64,000 nucleotides of DNA. Source: Acidobacteriota bacterium. Its GTDB lineage: Bacteria > Acidobacteriota > Blastocatellia > Pyrinomonadales > Pyrinomonadaceae. The stretch is taken from contig JAKOVX010000021.1 in the NCBI GenBank assembly GCA_029781855.1, forward strand, positions 1-64,000. The letters run 5' to 3'. Made by a program: the position numbers and the translations under genes. The stretch's first letter is position 1, and each line of letters opens with the position of its first letter. The notes under the pieces were generated by a model that saw only the letters and a list, made by a program, of their open reading frames with translations, was not told the origin of the DNA and ran no database searches. This document shows positions 17,430-25,908 of the stretch, piece after piece.

Positions 17430-17739
17430 CACACTTAAATCCTCCTAAATACTTCAAGTACAAAAATTCCTGCATTGATCGGTGGAAGGTCGAGCAGGTA
17501 ATAACACAAGGAAAACACACATTACCCAAACTCAGATGCCTCACGGCATAGTGCAAAAAGAGCTTAGAATCGTCCGCTTCGATACGAAAACGATCTTAAA
17601 CCGCAAGATCGGATAACCCGCATTTAGTGTGTTTTCGATTAACGAATGGAAATGTAAACAAAAGTTGAGGTCCTGTCAAGAAATATCTTTTACATTTCCC
17701 GCTTTGTTCTCGAAATTGACATAAATCGAGGCATGAACG
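17430..17739 (-). promoter_or_regulatory. Promoter and long 5' leader of the cold-shock gene
   Basis: TTGACA (minus strand, 17679-17674) and TACATT (17656-17651) are exactly 17 bp apart, the best consensus promoter in the window. Transcription would begin near 17644, giving a leader of about 215 nt without an ORF of note. Cold-shock mRNAs of the CspA type use such leaders as thermosensitive folding elements; I see several short inverted segments but cannot fold it reliably. No other gene occupies this 310-bp gap. Confidence 0.6.
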
Positions 17740-18567
17740 ATGATAACCGCAAGACGCCAAGCGGAATACACACCTATGCCCTCCGAATCCGGGACGAACG
17801 AACCCCTTTCATATAACAAATACCTTAAGGTGCGGGAACTGCTAGATCTGCAGCGGACACTTTCGGAACCGACGAGCCACGATGAACTGCTATTCATCAT
17901 TATTCATCAAACGTACGAGCTTTGGTTTCGTCAGATCCTTCATGAGATCGACGCGACAATTCAGTGGTTGAACGAAGGCCGACATTTTCGCGTAAACCAT
18001 AGTCTGAAGGCGGTCACCGAGATCGAGAGTGTGCTTGTGGGGCAGATCCACGTACTCGAATCGATGGCACAGATCGGATTCCTCGAGTTTCGCGACAAGC
18101 TGAATCCTGCAAGCGGGTTTCAGTCGATGCAATTTCGTGAGATCGAATTTGTCTCAGGCCTGAAGGATGAACGGATAATCGCGTCATTCGAAGACGACGA
18201 CTATGCACTTGCTCGTTTGAGAGTGCGTTTAGAACGGCCCACGCTGGCGGATGCTTTCTGGGCACTGCTCGGCCGAGACGGGTTCGCGATTGTGACCAAT
18301 GAAGACAAGGTCGCATCGATCGTCGAGATCTTGACGCATCCGGAGAAATACCCGGAGCAGTTCGTTATGCAGGATCTGCTGATAGATCACGACGAAAATA
18401 TCTCACTTTGGCGGTATCATCACGTGCTAATGGTCGAGCGGATGTTGGGCATGAAACGCGGGACCGGCGGTTCCGAAGGTGTCGGATATCTTATGACCAC
18501 GCTGACAAAACGGTTCTTTCCAGAGATATGGGAAGCAAGGACACATCTACAAATTCACAACGGCTAA
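17740..18567 (+). CDS. kynA: Tryptophan 2,3-dioxygenase
   Basis: A 275-residue heme dioxygenase that opens the kynurenine pathway (Trp plus O2 to N-formylkynurenine). Visible family blocks are LSYNKYLKVRELLDLQ, the substrate-site helix DELLFIIIHQTYELWFRQ, SGFQSMQFREIEF, and SLWRYHHVLMVERMLG with the axial heme His, followed by the GTGGSEGVGYL loop. The ATG at 17740 has GAGG 8 nt ahead, though the ATG at 17776 would also leave a full domain. No other kynurenine gene is adjacent. The 3' end overlaps hemW by 4 bp tail to tail. Confidence 0.95.
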   Translation: MITARRQAEYTPMPSESGTNEPLSYNKYLKVRELLDLQRTLSEPTSHDELLFIIIHQTYELWFRQILHEIDATIQWLNEGRHFRVNHSLKAVTEIESVLVGQIHVLESMAQIGFLEFRDKLNPASGFQSMQFREIEFVSGLKDERIIASFEDDDYALARLRVRLERPTLADAFWALLGRDGFAIVTNEDKVASIVEILTHPEKYPEQFVMQDLLIDHDENISLWRYHHVLMVERMLGMKRGTGGSEGVGYLMTTLTKRFFPEIWEARTHLQIHNG

Positions 18568-19679
18568 ACGAAAGCCGCGAATACCTCGTTTGAGAAGAGC
18601 TTGCCCTTTCGTGTGAGCCGAAGTCGTCCGAGGGTCATTTCAACCAAACCATTCTCGATCATTCCATTTATCTCGGTCGCGTACCGGTCGATCAGATCGT
18701 AACCGAAACGTATAGAAAATCGATCAAGATCGATCCCAGCTTCGAGCCTGAGCCCGAGAAACATGAACTCGGATTCGAGGTTTGTGTCCTCCCGCATTAC
18801 CTCGGCTGAGCCACTCTCACGTATCAATTCAACGTACGTCGCGGAATCGCGTTCATTCGCGAATCGTTGCATCCCGTCGAACGAGTGAGCTGAGACACCA
18901 AACCCGAACACCGGATCGAGCGTCCAGTATTTTGAATTGTGGCGCGATTCGAAGCCCGGCCGCGAGAAGTTCGAGATCTCGTATTGCTCGTAGCCGGCCA
19001 AGGCAAGACGATCTAGCATTAATTCGTACATTTCGGCAGCCAATTCGTCATCCGGCTTTGGCTGACGACCACTTCGGACTTGTTCTGCGAGGGGCGTGCC
19101 CTGATGTATCTCGAGCAGGTAAAGCGATATGTGTTCGGGAGAAAGAGCGATGGCCTCATCTAGGTTTCGACGCCATTGGGCGAACGTCTGGCCTGGTAGC
19201 CCGGCGATCAGATCGAAACTGACATTATTGAATCCAGCGTCGCGAAGCATCGCATAGGTATTTCGCGCATCGGCCGCATCGTGTCCGCGCGCCAGTAATT
19301 TTAGCGCCCGGTCGTCAAAGGTCTGCACGCCAAAGCTTGCACGGTTGATCCCAAGGGAGCGGTATTTGGCCAATGACTCAGGCGTCACCGTTGCGGGGTT
19401 CATCTCCATCGTGACCTCGGCGTTGGGTACGATATCGAACTTCGAACGAACGGCCGCCAGGATGCGCCCGACCTGCTCAGGCGACAGCAGCGACGGTGTT
19501 CCACCACCAAAATAGACGGTATCGATAATCAGTGATTTAGAAAAGAGGCTTATCTCGGTACAGATTACGTCAACATATTGCTCGACCGTGTCGGAGTCGC
19601 GATATACGTCCGTCGCAAAATCACAGTAGGAGCAACGCGATCTGCAAAAGGGAATATGAAGATAGACTCCGGCCTCCAT
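18564..19679 (-). CDS. hemW: HemW-like radical SAM heme chaperone
   Basis: A 371-residue radical SAM protein. C12, C16 and C19 in FCRSRCSYCDF form the 4Fe-4S site, and YFGGGTPSLL is the SAM-binding GGGTP motif. It lacks the N-terminal extension and extra cysteine of coproporphyrinogen dehydrogenase HemN, which marks it as HemW, a heme-delivery protein often misannotated as HemN. Conserved internal segments include SFGVQTFDDRALKLLARGH and DLIAGLPGQT. It follows purL by 11 bp and is probably co-transcribed. Confidence 0.88.
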   Translation of the reverse strand: MEAGVYLHIPFCRSRCSYCDFATDVYRDSDTVEQYVDVICTEISLFSKSLIIDTVYFGGGTPSLLSPEQVGRILAAVRSKFDIVPNAEVTMEMNPATVTPESLAKYRSLGINRASFGVQTFDDRALKLLARGHDAADARNTYAMLRDAGFNNVSFDLIAGLPGQTFAQWRRNLDEAIALSPEHISLYLLEIHQGTPLAEQVRSGRQPKPDDELAAEMYELMLDRLALAGYEQYEISNFSRPGFESRHNSKYWTLDPVFGFGVSAHSFDGMQRFANERDSATYVELIRESGSAEVMREDTNLESEFMFLGLRLEAGIDLDRFSIRFGYDLIDRYATEINGMIENGLVEMTLGRLRLTRKGKLFSNEVFAAFV

Positions 19680-19690
19680 TTGTAATGAGA

Positions 19691-21940
19691 CTAATTTTCG
19701 AGACGGTGCCGAAGGGAATCACGCCACGCATCTTCAAGACCGTTAATTGAGGAGTTCAGAACTCTCTCGCCTTGGATCGAGATCGCGAGTGTATTCCCGC
19801 GAACTTTCCCTATGACTTCTAACGGACAGGCAGCGGCGATCGTAGTCACCTTGATGAGATTTTCCGGCGAAAAGCTGATAACTATACGCGATGGCGTTTC
19901 GCCAAAAAGTAGTGATTCATTCGTGAGCCCATTGCCGTTCAAGTCTATCTCGGCACCGATCGCGTCTCGGCCAAGCGAAGAAAAACAGCATTCTGCAATG
20001 GCGACGGCAAGCCCGCCGTCTGAGCAATCGTGCGCCGAATTGAGCAAACATTCGTCCGCGAGTCGCAACACGGTATCGTGGATTTGTTTCTCGACCGAAA
20101 GATCGACTGATGGTGTGATGCCATGCGAAATTAGCTGATCCGTCGTGATGTCCAAGATCGTCTGAGCATATTCGCTAGCAGGGAGATCGTCCAGCGTCGT
20201 GCCCAGAATAGCGATCAGGTCGCCTTCCCGCTTAAACCCGTGGGTGATGATCTTACGCGTGTCTTCGATAAGTCCCACCATTCCGATCGTCGGAGTGGGC
20301 AGGATGCCGCGGCCATCGGTTTCGTTATAGAACGACACGTTACCGGACACGACCGGCGTATCGAATGCTTTACACGCCTCGGACATGCCGTCGATGACTT
20401 CCGAAAAGCTCCACATTACCTCGGGCCGCTCGGGCGAGGCGAAGTTCAAACAGTTTGTGACGGCGATCGGTTTGGCTCCCACACAGACGACGTTTCGGGC
20501 GGCTTCGGCGACAGCAAGCTTTGCACCTTCCTTTGGATCAATAGCAGTGAACTTTCCATTTCCGTCGAGGCACATCGCGATCGCCCGCCGCGTCTCCTTG
20601 ACCCGGATCACTGCTGCATCGGCACCAGGCAGTACGGCAGTATTGGTGCGGACCATCGTGTCATACTGCTCGTAAACCCATCGCTTAGAGCAAATATTTG
20701 GCGAAGCCAGGAGAAGGTTAAGGGCTTCGGCCAGATCGTCCGACTTTGGCGATCGGCCTTCGAAACGCTCTGTGTTTTTGCGGCTTAATGGGGCAAGCGG
20801 TCTCGAATATTTCGGCGCCTCGTCGGTCAATGCCATTACCGGAAGGTCCGCTTTCAGGTCACCGTTGTGAAACACCTTGAACCGATCGCCTTCGACGACT
20901 TTGCCGATAACGACCGCGTCGAGATCCCACTTGTTGAAGATGTCGACGACCTCCTTTTCGCGCCCTTCGCGAGCGACGATCAGCATTCGCTCCTGCGATT
21001 CGGAAAGCAGCATTTCATATGCAGTCATTCCCGTCTCACGTTGCGGAAGCAGCGTCAGGTCTAGCTCAAGCCCGGTTCCGGCCCGTGCCGCCATTTCGAC
21101 CGACGACGATGTCAATCCGGCGGCACCCATATCCTGGATCCCCTTGATCGCACCGCTTCGCATTGCCTCAAGGCAAGCCTCGAGCAGCAACTTCTCCAGA
21201 AAAGGATCGCCGACCTGAACAGTTGGGCGTTTTTCGAGGGCCTCGTCGTCAAACTCAGCGGAGGCCATTGTCGCCCCGTGAATACCGTCACGACCGGTCT
21301 TCGCTCCAGCATAAAGTACCGGATTGCCGACACCGGTAGCTGTGCCAAAGAATATCTGGTCCTTTCTAACGATACCCAGAGCGAACGCATTGACGAGCGG
21401 GTTAAGGCTGTAAGATTCGTCAAATACAACTTCGCCGCCGACGGTCGGCACCCCGAAACAATTACCGTAGTGTCCGATGCCTTCGACACAGCCTTTCAGG
21501 ATAGCTCGATTGCGCGAGCCGTGTTTTGGATCGTCAAGCGGTCCAAACCGGAGCGAGTTCATCGCTGCGATCGGCCGTGCGCCCATTGTGAAAACGTCAC
21601 GAAGAATACCGCCGACGCCCGTTGCCGCTCCCTGAAAGGGCTCAATAAAGCTCGGGTGATTGTGGGATTCGACCTTAAACGCGACGCACCAATCGTCACC
21701 GATGTCGACCACACCGGCATTTTCACCGGGCGGGACGATCACCAATGGACCGCTTGTCGGTAAGCGTTTGAGATGGACGCGGGACGACTTGTAAGAACAA
21801 TGTTCGGACCACATCACACTGAAAACCCCGAGTTCGGTAAAGGTGGGCACGCGGCCCAGTAGCTGAATTACTCTGTCGTATTCGCTTGGCGAAAGGCCAT
21901 GCTGTGCGACTATTTCGGGTGTGATGGTTGGTTCATTCAT
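19691..21940 (-). CDS. purL: Phosphoribosylformylglycinamidine synthase II
   Basis: A 749-residue small-type PurL, the synthetase subunit of purine step four (FGAR plus glutamine-derived ammonia plus ATP to FGAM). It requires PurS and PurQ, which are not in this window. Typical blocks: [14 protein letters not shown] near residue 41, [44 protein letters not shown] and the second-half [10 protein letters not shown] and [14 protein letters not shown]. Length matches the family (about 740). First gene of a probable purL-hemW transcript. Confidence 0.97.
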   Translation of the reverse strand: MNEPTITPEIVAQHGLSPSEYDRVIQLLGRVPTFTELGVFSVMWSEHCSYKSSRVHLKRLPTSGPLVIVPPGENAGVVDIGDDWCVAFKVESHNHPSFIEPFQGAATGVGGILRDVFTMGARPIAAMNSLRFGPLDDPKHGSRNRAILKGCVEGIGHYGNCFGVPTVGGEVVFDESYSLNPLVNAFALGIVRKDQIFFGTATGVGNPVLYAGAKTGRDGIHGATMASAEFDDEALEKRPTVQVGDPFLEKLLLEACLEAMRSGAIKGIQDMGAAGLTSSSVEMAARAGTGLELDLTLLPQRETGMTAYEMLLSESQERMLIVAREGREKEVVDIFNKWDLDAVVIGKVVEGDRFKVFHNGDLKADLPVMALTDEAPKYSRPLAPLSRKNTERFEGRSPKSDDLAEALNLLLASPNICSKRWVYEQYDTMVRTNTAVLPGADAAVIRVKETRRAIAMCLDGNGKFTAIDPKEGAKLAVAEAARNVVCVGAKPIAVTNCLNFASPERPEVMWSFSEVIDGMSEACKAFDTPVVSGNVSFYNETDGRGILPTPTIGMVGLIEDTRKIITHGFKREGDLIAILGTTLDDLPASEYAQTILDITTDQLISHGITPSVDLSVEKQIHDTVLRLADECLLNSAHDCSDGGLAVAIAECCFSSLGRDAIGAEIDLNGNGLTNESLLFGETPSRIVISFSPENLIKVTTIAAACPLEVIGKVRGNTLAISIQGERVLNSSINGLEDAWRDSLRHRLEN

Positions 21941-22014
21941 CGTCAGTAACCGTCTCCAAAGGAAAACGAAACTGACATTTTAATTTGTTTGGCTGGGGAT
22001 GTCGATTTGCGGAC

Positions 22015-22045
22015 ATATAAAAGGCCGCGGCGTGACACCGCGACC
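22015..22045 (-). terminator. Rho-independent terminator
   Basis: Stem GGCCGCGG (22023-22030) with CCGCGACC (22038-22045), one G-U pair, and the minus-strand tail TTTTATAT. It lies 28 bp beyond the stop of the amidohydrolase gene. Confidence 0.75.
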
Positions 22046-22072
22046 CATTCACCTATTTGCCAGATCAGTCGG

Positions 22073-23410
22073 TTATTGCTTATAGATCACGCCATTCTTC
22101 ATCACGAACAGAGGCGATTCCATTTTGTGAATATCCGTCAGTGGGTCACCCGGGACAGCAACAATGTCGGCCCATTTGCCGGTTTCAAGCGAACCGATAT
22201 TTTTCTCCCAGCCGAGGAGCGTGGCCGCGCTCATCGTTCCGGCAAATATCGACTCCATGGGCGTCAATCCGCCCCACTCCACCATCAACACAAATTCGCG
22301 GCCGTTCGTACCATGCAGAATGACCGCTGAATCCGTCCCGAGAGCTATCTTGACATTGTATTTTTTGGCGATCCGGATCGCGTTTCGCATGGCGGTTGCG
22401 GCTGCGATCGCCTTGTCAGCCATCAAACCTCTAAGGATCCCGGTTTTTGCGAGTCGTTCGACGGCTTCTCCAGCCATCAGGGTCGGTACAAGATAAGTTC
22501 CGCGTTCGGCCATCATCTTTGCACCTTCATCGTCAAGGAATGAGCCATGCTCGATAGACGAAACCCCGGCACGAACCGCGATCTTTATTCCTTCGGTACC
22601 GTGAGCGTGAGCGGCCACCTTACGGTCAAGCTTTGTCGCCTCGTCAACGAGAGCTTTCATTTCCTCGTAAGTGTATTGCGTCGCACCAACAGCGTCTCCC
22701 TCGCTAAGGACACCACCGGTTGCGCAGGTCTTTATCACGTCAGCGCCGTATTTGACCTGATATCTGACGGCCGCACGGATCTCTTCGGGGCCATTGGCGA
22801 TCCCGTCCTTGATTCCGCCGTCAAACAGACCGGGCTTGAAACCATTTTCATCACAATGTCCGCCCGTGATCCCGATCGCATGTCCCGCAGCCATCATTCG
22901 CGGACCGGGAACCCAGCCCTCGTTAATTGCTTTCCGCAGAGCCATATCGTCGAAGTTGGGCGCTCCGACATTACGGATGGTCGTAAAGCCGGCTAGAAGG
23001 ATGTTCTTTGCGTTTCGTGTTCCTATGATCGCCCCGAACGAGTCGTAGTCCTTCGCGACCGCCATTGGATAGTTCGGGTCACCAAGAATCCGTCCGATGA
23101 CGTGCGTGTGCGAGTCGATAAAACCCGGCATCAGCGTCGAATCGCCCAGGTCGATGACCTTCGCACCCGCGGGGATCTGCACCTGGTTCATGGTTCCGAC
23201 TGCGGTGATGATGTTATCCGTCACAACTACTACTGCATTTTTGATCTCCGGCTTCCCGGTTCCGTCGATCAGGCGTGCAGCTTTCAGGACTAATATACCC
23301 TTGCCGACAGGCGGAGGCGGGACGATCGACGTGTCCTGTGAGAAGGCCGAAACGGCGGAAAACAGAGTAGCCACGACGATGATCAGAGCAGCGAACTTTT
23401 GTTTGTGCAT
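22073..23410 (-). CDS. Secreted amidohydrolase (imidazolonepropionase/prolidase-like)
   Basis: A 445-residue exported metal hydrolase. After the signal peptide (ALIIVVATLFSAVSAFSQ) the urease-type barrel shows the metal motif DSHTHV, a probable carboxylated lysine in VIKTCATGG, HAHG, SIEHGSFLDDEG and the catalytic Asp in LGTDSAV. Proteins like this hydrolyse Xaa-Pro or other dipeptides or cyclic amides in the periplasm; the substrate is not determinable. The start at 23410 is chosen because it gives a proper signal peptide with GGAG 9 nt ahead. Confidence 0.85.
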   Translation of the reverse strand: MHKQKFAALIIVVATLFSAVSAFSQDTSIVPPPPVGKGILVLKAARLIDGTGKPEIKNAVVVVTDNIITAVGTMNQVQIPAGAKVIDLGDSTLMPGFIDSHTHVIGRILGDPNYPMAVAKDYDSFGAIIGTRNAKNILLAGFTTIRNVGAPNFDDMALRKAINEGWVPGPRMMAAGHAIGITGGHCDENGFKPGLFDGGIKDGIANGPEEIRAAVRYQVKYGADVIKTCATGGVLSEGDAVGATQYTYEEMKALVDEATKLDRKVAAHAHGTEGIKIAVRAGVSSIEHGSFLDDEGAKMMAERGTYLVPTLMAGEAVERLAKTGILRGLMADKAIAAATAMRNAIRIAKKYNVKIALGTDSAVILHGTNGREFVLMVEWGGLTPMESIFAGTMSAATLLGWEKNIGSLETGKWADIVAVPGDPLTDIHKMESPLFVMKNGVIYKQ

Positions 23411-23491
23411 TTTATAGATCTCCATTATCGAGCAGAATGTGCGAAGAGATTCTAACCCAAAATCGAAAAAATGACGGCATGAATCTCCGTA

Positions 23492-23992
23492 TCAGGGCAT
23501 CGCCGGTGCGCCCATTGCGGCCCATTCTTCTTTGGCGGGTCCATATACGCCGTTGACGACAAGTCCTGCTTGCCGTATCAACACGGTCATTTGGCCGCGA
23601 TGATGAGCCTGGTGCAGGACGAGGGCGTAAAGCGTCGAGCCGCGAGCCCACTTCTCGCCGTACATATCGTCAGTTTGCAGCAGCGTGACGTCGGTCCAGT
23701 TTTTTGCGACAGCATCCCCGACCGACTTCGCGGCCAATTCGAACGCAGATGCGATCTCAGCGGCGCTTGTTGGGCAGGGAGCGTCTTCACCCGGAGCGTC
23801 GATCGTAAGTCCGACATGTCCAGGCATCTCACCGAGAGTCAGCGTTATGTGCCAAGCCAGAAACCCGAGGCTTCGGCCATCCTCGGTCACCTTTTGCGAT
23901 AAAGACGCATCAGTAAGGGCACGAAACAACTTTACGGTCGACTCCACCTCGTGGCCCCATGCTTTCTGAAAATCATCGATCTTTCGAAACAT
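23492..23992 (-). CDS. DinB-family protein
   Basis: A 166-residue four-helix-bundle protein of the DinB/YfiT superfamily. The three histidines that bind a divalent metal are placed as expected: one in LAWHITLTLGEM and two in LHQAHHRGQM. Members are thiol-dependent transferases or have no known activity; many are induced by stress. Single gene, no evident regulatory site. Confidence 0.85.
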   Translation of the reverse strand: MFRKIDDFQKAWGHEVESTVKLFRALTDASLSQKVTEDGRSLGFLAWHITLTLGEMPGHVGLTIDAPGEDAPCPTSAAEIASAFELAAKSVGDAVAKNWTDVTLLQTDDMYGEKWARGSTLYALVLHQAHHRGQMTVLIRQAGLVVNGVYGPAKEEWAAMGAPAMP

Positions 23993-24092
23993 TATGCTAT
24001 GCCTCCAAAATATTGTGGTTGAAGGTATGTTGCATTAATGAAATATCATGTTTTCGGCAAAACGGCAAGGTTTTTCGCTGGAGGACAGCCGA

Positions 24093-24992
24093 CTATTTCG
24101 AGGTGAATACTGATTTGCCGGTGTAGGAGTAAACTACCTGGCGAAACTCATCGGGCTTTGAGTTGCCCTTGAGGAACGGGCCATTCGGCGTTAGTTCTTT
24201 GATCACAGGGGAAAAGGCGGCTTCACTGTTCCTGAACTGTTCCTCGCCCCGGTAGCGAGTGATCAAAACGATGTCAAAAGCATTATCGTTGCCGGTCGTC
24301 ACGTCAATGTATTCAAAAGAATCGATGAGGCCACGTTTAACGGCTTCGGCCCGGTAGAAACGCCAATTATTTTCGTAATAATATCGGGCCTCGTCGCGTT
24401 TGCCGTCCTTGACCTTGATGAAGTCGATCGTTTCAATGATGCCGTTTCCGGATGGAGTAGCCCCGAGCACACGGTCGATGTTTTCCTTGACCGTATCGAA
24501 ACGGATCTTGCCATTTCGCTGATAGGCGATATTTCCGGCAGCGTCAAAGAAAACCGTAAGCGGAAGATTACCGGCCCAATCCTTTGACACTAATTTGATC
24601 GCTGCCGACTCGTCATCTGTCTTTAACAAATAAGCTGGCATCTCCGCTTTCATTTCGCGAAGAAACTTTGGGACATCGCCGTTGATGTCAGCCAGGTCGT
24701 CGAGCGAGACCGTGATGAAGTCGATCTTCCCTTTATAGGCCGCGTCGATCTTCACCAGATCAGGAAATTCCTCGCGGCACGGATCGCACCAGGTAGCCCA
24801 AAAATTGATTAGCAACGGCTTGCCGTTTGGCTTGAGTAATCGCTCGAGAGTCGGTGTGTCGATCTGGGTTACACGAGGCGGGTTCAGAGTATTTCCGGGG
24901 GCGGCGTTTTTTTGCGCGCGGGCCGATAACGAAAACAAAAGGGCCGCAAAAATCGCGGCCATTACGAATTTCGACCTATTTATCGGAGTCAT
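24093..24992 (-). CDS. TlpA-like thioredoxin fused to a ferredoxin-like (ABM-type) domain
   Basis: A 299-residue exported protein. Signal peptide at 1-27, thioredoxin domain at about 35-180 with NFWATWCDPCREEFPDL (redox pair CDPC) and a typical cis-Pro region GNLPLTVFFD. The remaining 115 residues start IIETIDFIKVKDGKRDEARYY and look like a dimeric alpha/beta barrel of the kind seen in monooxygenase-like or NIPSNAP-type proteins; this assignment is tentative. The thioredoxin half would reduce or assemble cysteines in the periplasm. It follows the redoxin gene by 7 bp in the same operon. Confidence 0.75.
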   Translation of the reverse strand: MTPINRSKFVMAAIFAALLFSLSARAQKNAAPGNTLNPPRVTQIDTPTLERLLKPNGKPLLINFWATWCDPCREEFPDLVKIDAAYKGKIDFITVSLDDLADINGDVPKFLREMKAEMPAYLLKTDDESAAIKLVSKDWAGNLPLTVFFDAAGNIAYQRNGKIRFDTVKENIDRVLGATPSGNGIIETIDFIKVKDGKRDEARYYYENNWRFYRAEAVKRGLIDSFEYIDVTTGNDNAFDIVLITRYRGEEQFRNSEAAFSPVIKELTPNGPFLKGNSKPDEFRQVVYSYTGKSVFTSK

Positions 24993-24999
24993 ATTAAAA

Positions 25000-25575
25000 T
25001 CATTCACCAACACGCTTAATCGTACATCCAAACGCATTTGCCGACGTCCGTTCTATCTTCTTGCCGGCCAGTGAAGCATCGAAGGCAGCTGTCAGGTAGT
25101 GCTCGGTCGGGTTTCGTCCGGATCGGTCATTATCTATAGCACCGTGGTAGAGCAATACGTTTTTCGAGTCCAGGAAAAAGATCTCCGGGGTAACATTTGC
25201 GCCAAGTTTGTCAGCCAAAACATTTCCCTTGTCGATCAACACCGGAAAGCTATAATTCTCATCCGCGTTAGACTTAACCCAATCAAGAGATTCCGTCGAG
25301 TTCGAATTTATTCCGACAAAAGCGATGCCTTTTGCCGAATATTCGTCGGATATCTTTCTAATTCTCTCGTTGTAACCTTTTACCACGGGACATTGGGCTG
25401 ATAGAAAAATAATGACGGTTCCTTTTGAACCCTTGAGGCCGTTCAAATTCTGGCTTTTACCGTTTACATCCGACAGAGAGAAATTCTCGATCGTAGAGCC
25501 GATTTGAACGGTTTGAGCCGTGGCTGCCGTCACCATCAGGACCATGACCGTCAACAAAAAAATAAATCGAACCAT
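25000..25575 (-). CDS. Secreted redoxin/AhpC-TSA family protein
   Basis: A 191-residue exported thioredoxin-fold protein (signal MVRFIFLLTVMVLMVTAATA). The catalytic region IIFLSAQCPVVKGYNERI holds a single Cys in the place of the CxxC pair, followed by GINSNSTES, and TPEIFFLD supplies the cis-Pro. This arrangement is common in acidobacterial redoxins and resembles one-Cys peroxiredoxins rather than reductases. It leads an operon with the TlpA-like fusion. Confidence 0.8.
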   Translation of the reverse strand: MVRFIFLLTVMVLMVTAATAQTVQIGSTIENFSLSDVNGKSQNLNGLKGSKGTVIIFLSAQCPVVKGYNERIRKISDEYSAKGIAFVGINSNSTESLDWVKSNADENYSFPVLIDKGNVLADKLGANVTPEIFFLDSKNVLLYHGAIDNDRSGRNPTEHYLTAAFDASLAGKKIERTSANAFGCTIKRVGE

Positions 25576-25908
25576 AACGTCATTTCTCCTTCAGTTGATG
25601 TCTGTTCTCAAAGTTTACCAATCTGCCGATTGGGAACACAAGTTTTTGTCAATACGTTCCTTCGTTCATCTTGTTTCGGCTGGTCGACGGATTCATTTTA
25701 GTCAAGAATGCCAAAAGCGAGGAAAAGGGCAATAAATTGAATGTCAATGTTATAATTCGACAGCTCACATTAATAGTTAAACAGTGAATCGAGTACCCTC
25801 ATCGTTTATTAAGTTCCACAGGATGTTGGGACTGGATTCGGGCAAAATACGAGCGAACTGCCGCGAAGCGGTTACTGGGAAGCGAATCCCGGGAAGATCG
25901 AACTGCAA
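25576..25908 (+). promoter_or_regulatory. Intergenic region upstream of kinase, with extended -10
   Basis: This 333-bp divergent gap holds TGTTATAAT at 25748-25756, a match to an extended -10 element, with no good -35 hexamer at the right distance. It would start the kinase transcript near 25763, about 145 nt before the ATG. No ORF or repeat of note was found in the rest. Confidence 0.4.

Noticed and set aside
17733..17816. 27-codon ORF starting 7 nt before kynA in another frame
   Set aside because: It contains no Trp codons and only one nucleotide separates its ATG from the GAGG site, so it is not a convincing leader peptide.
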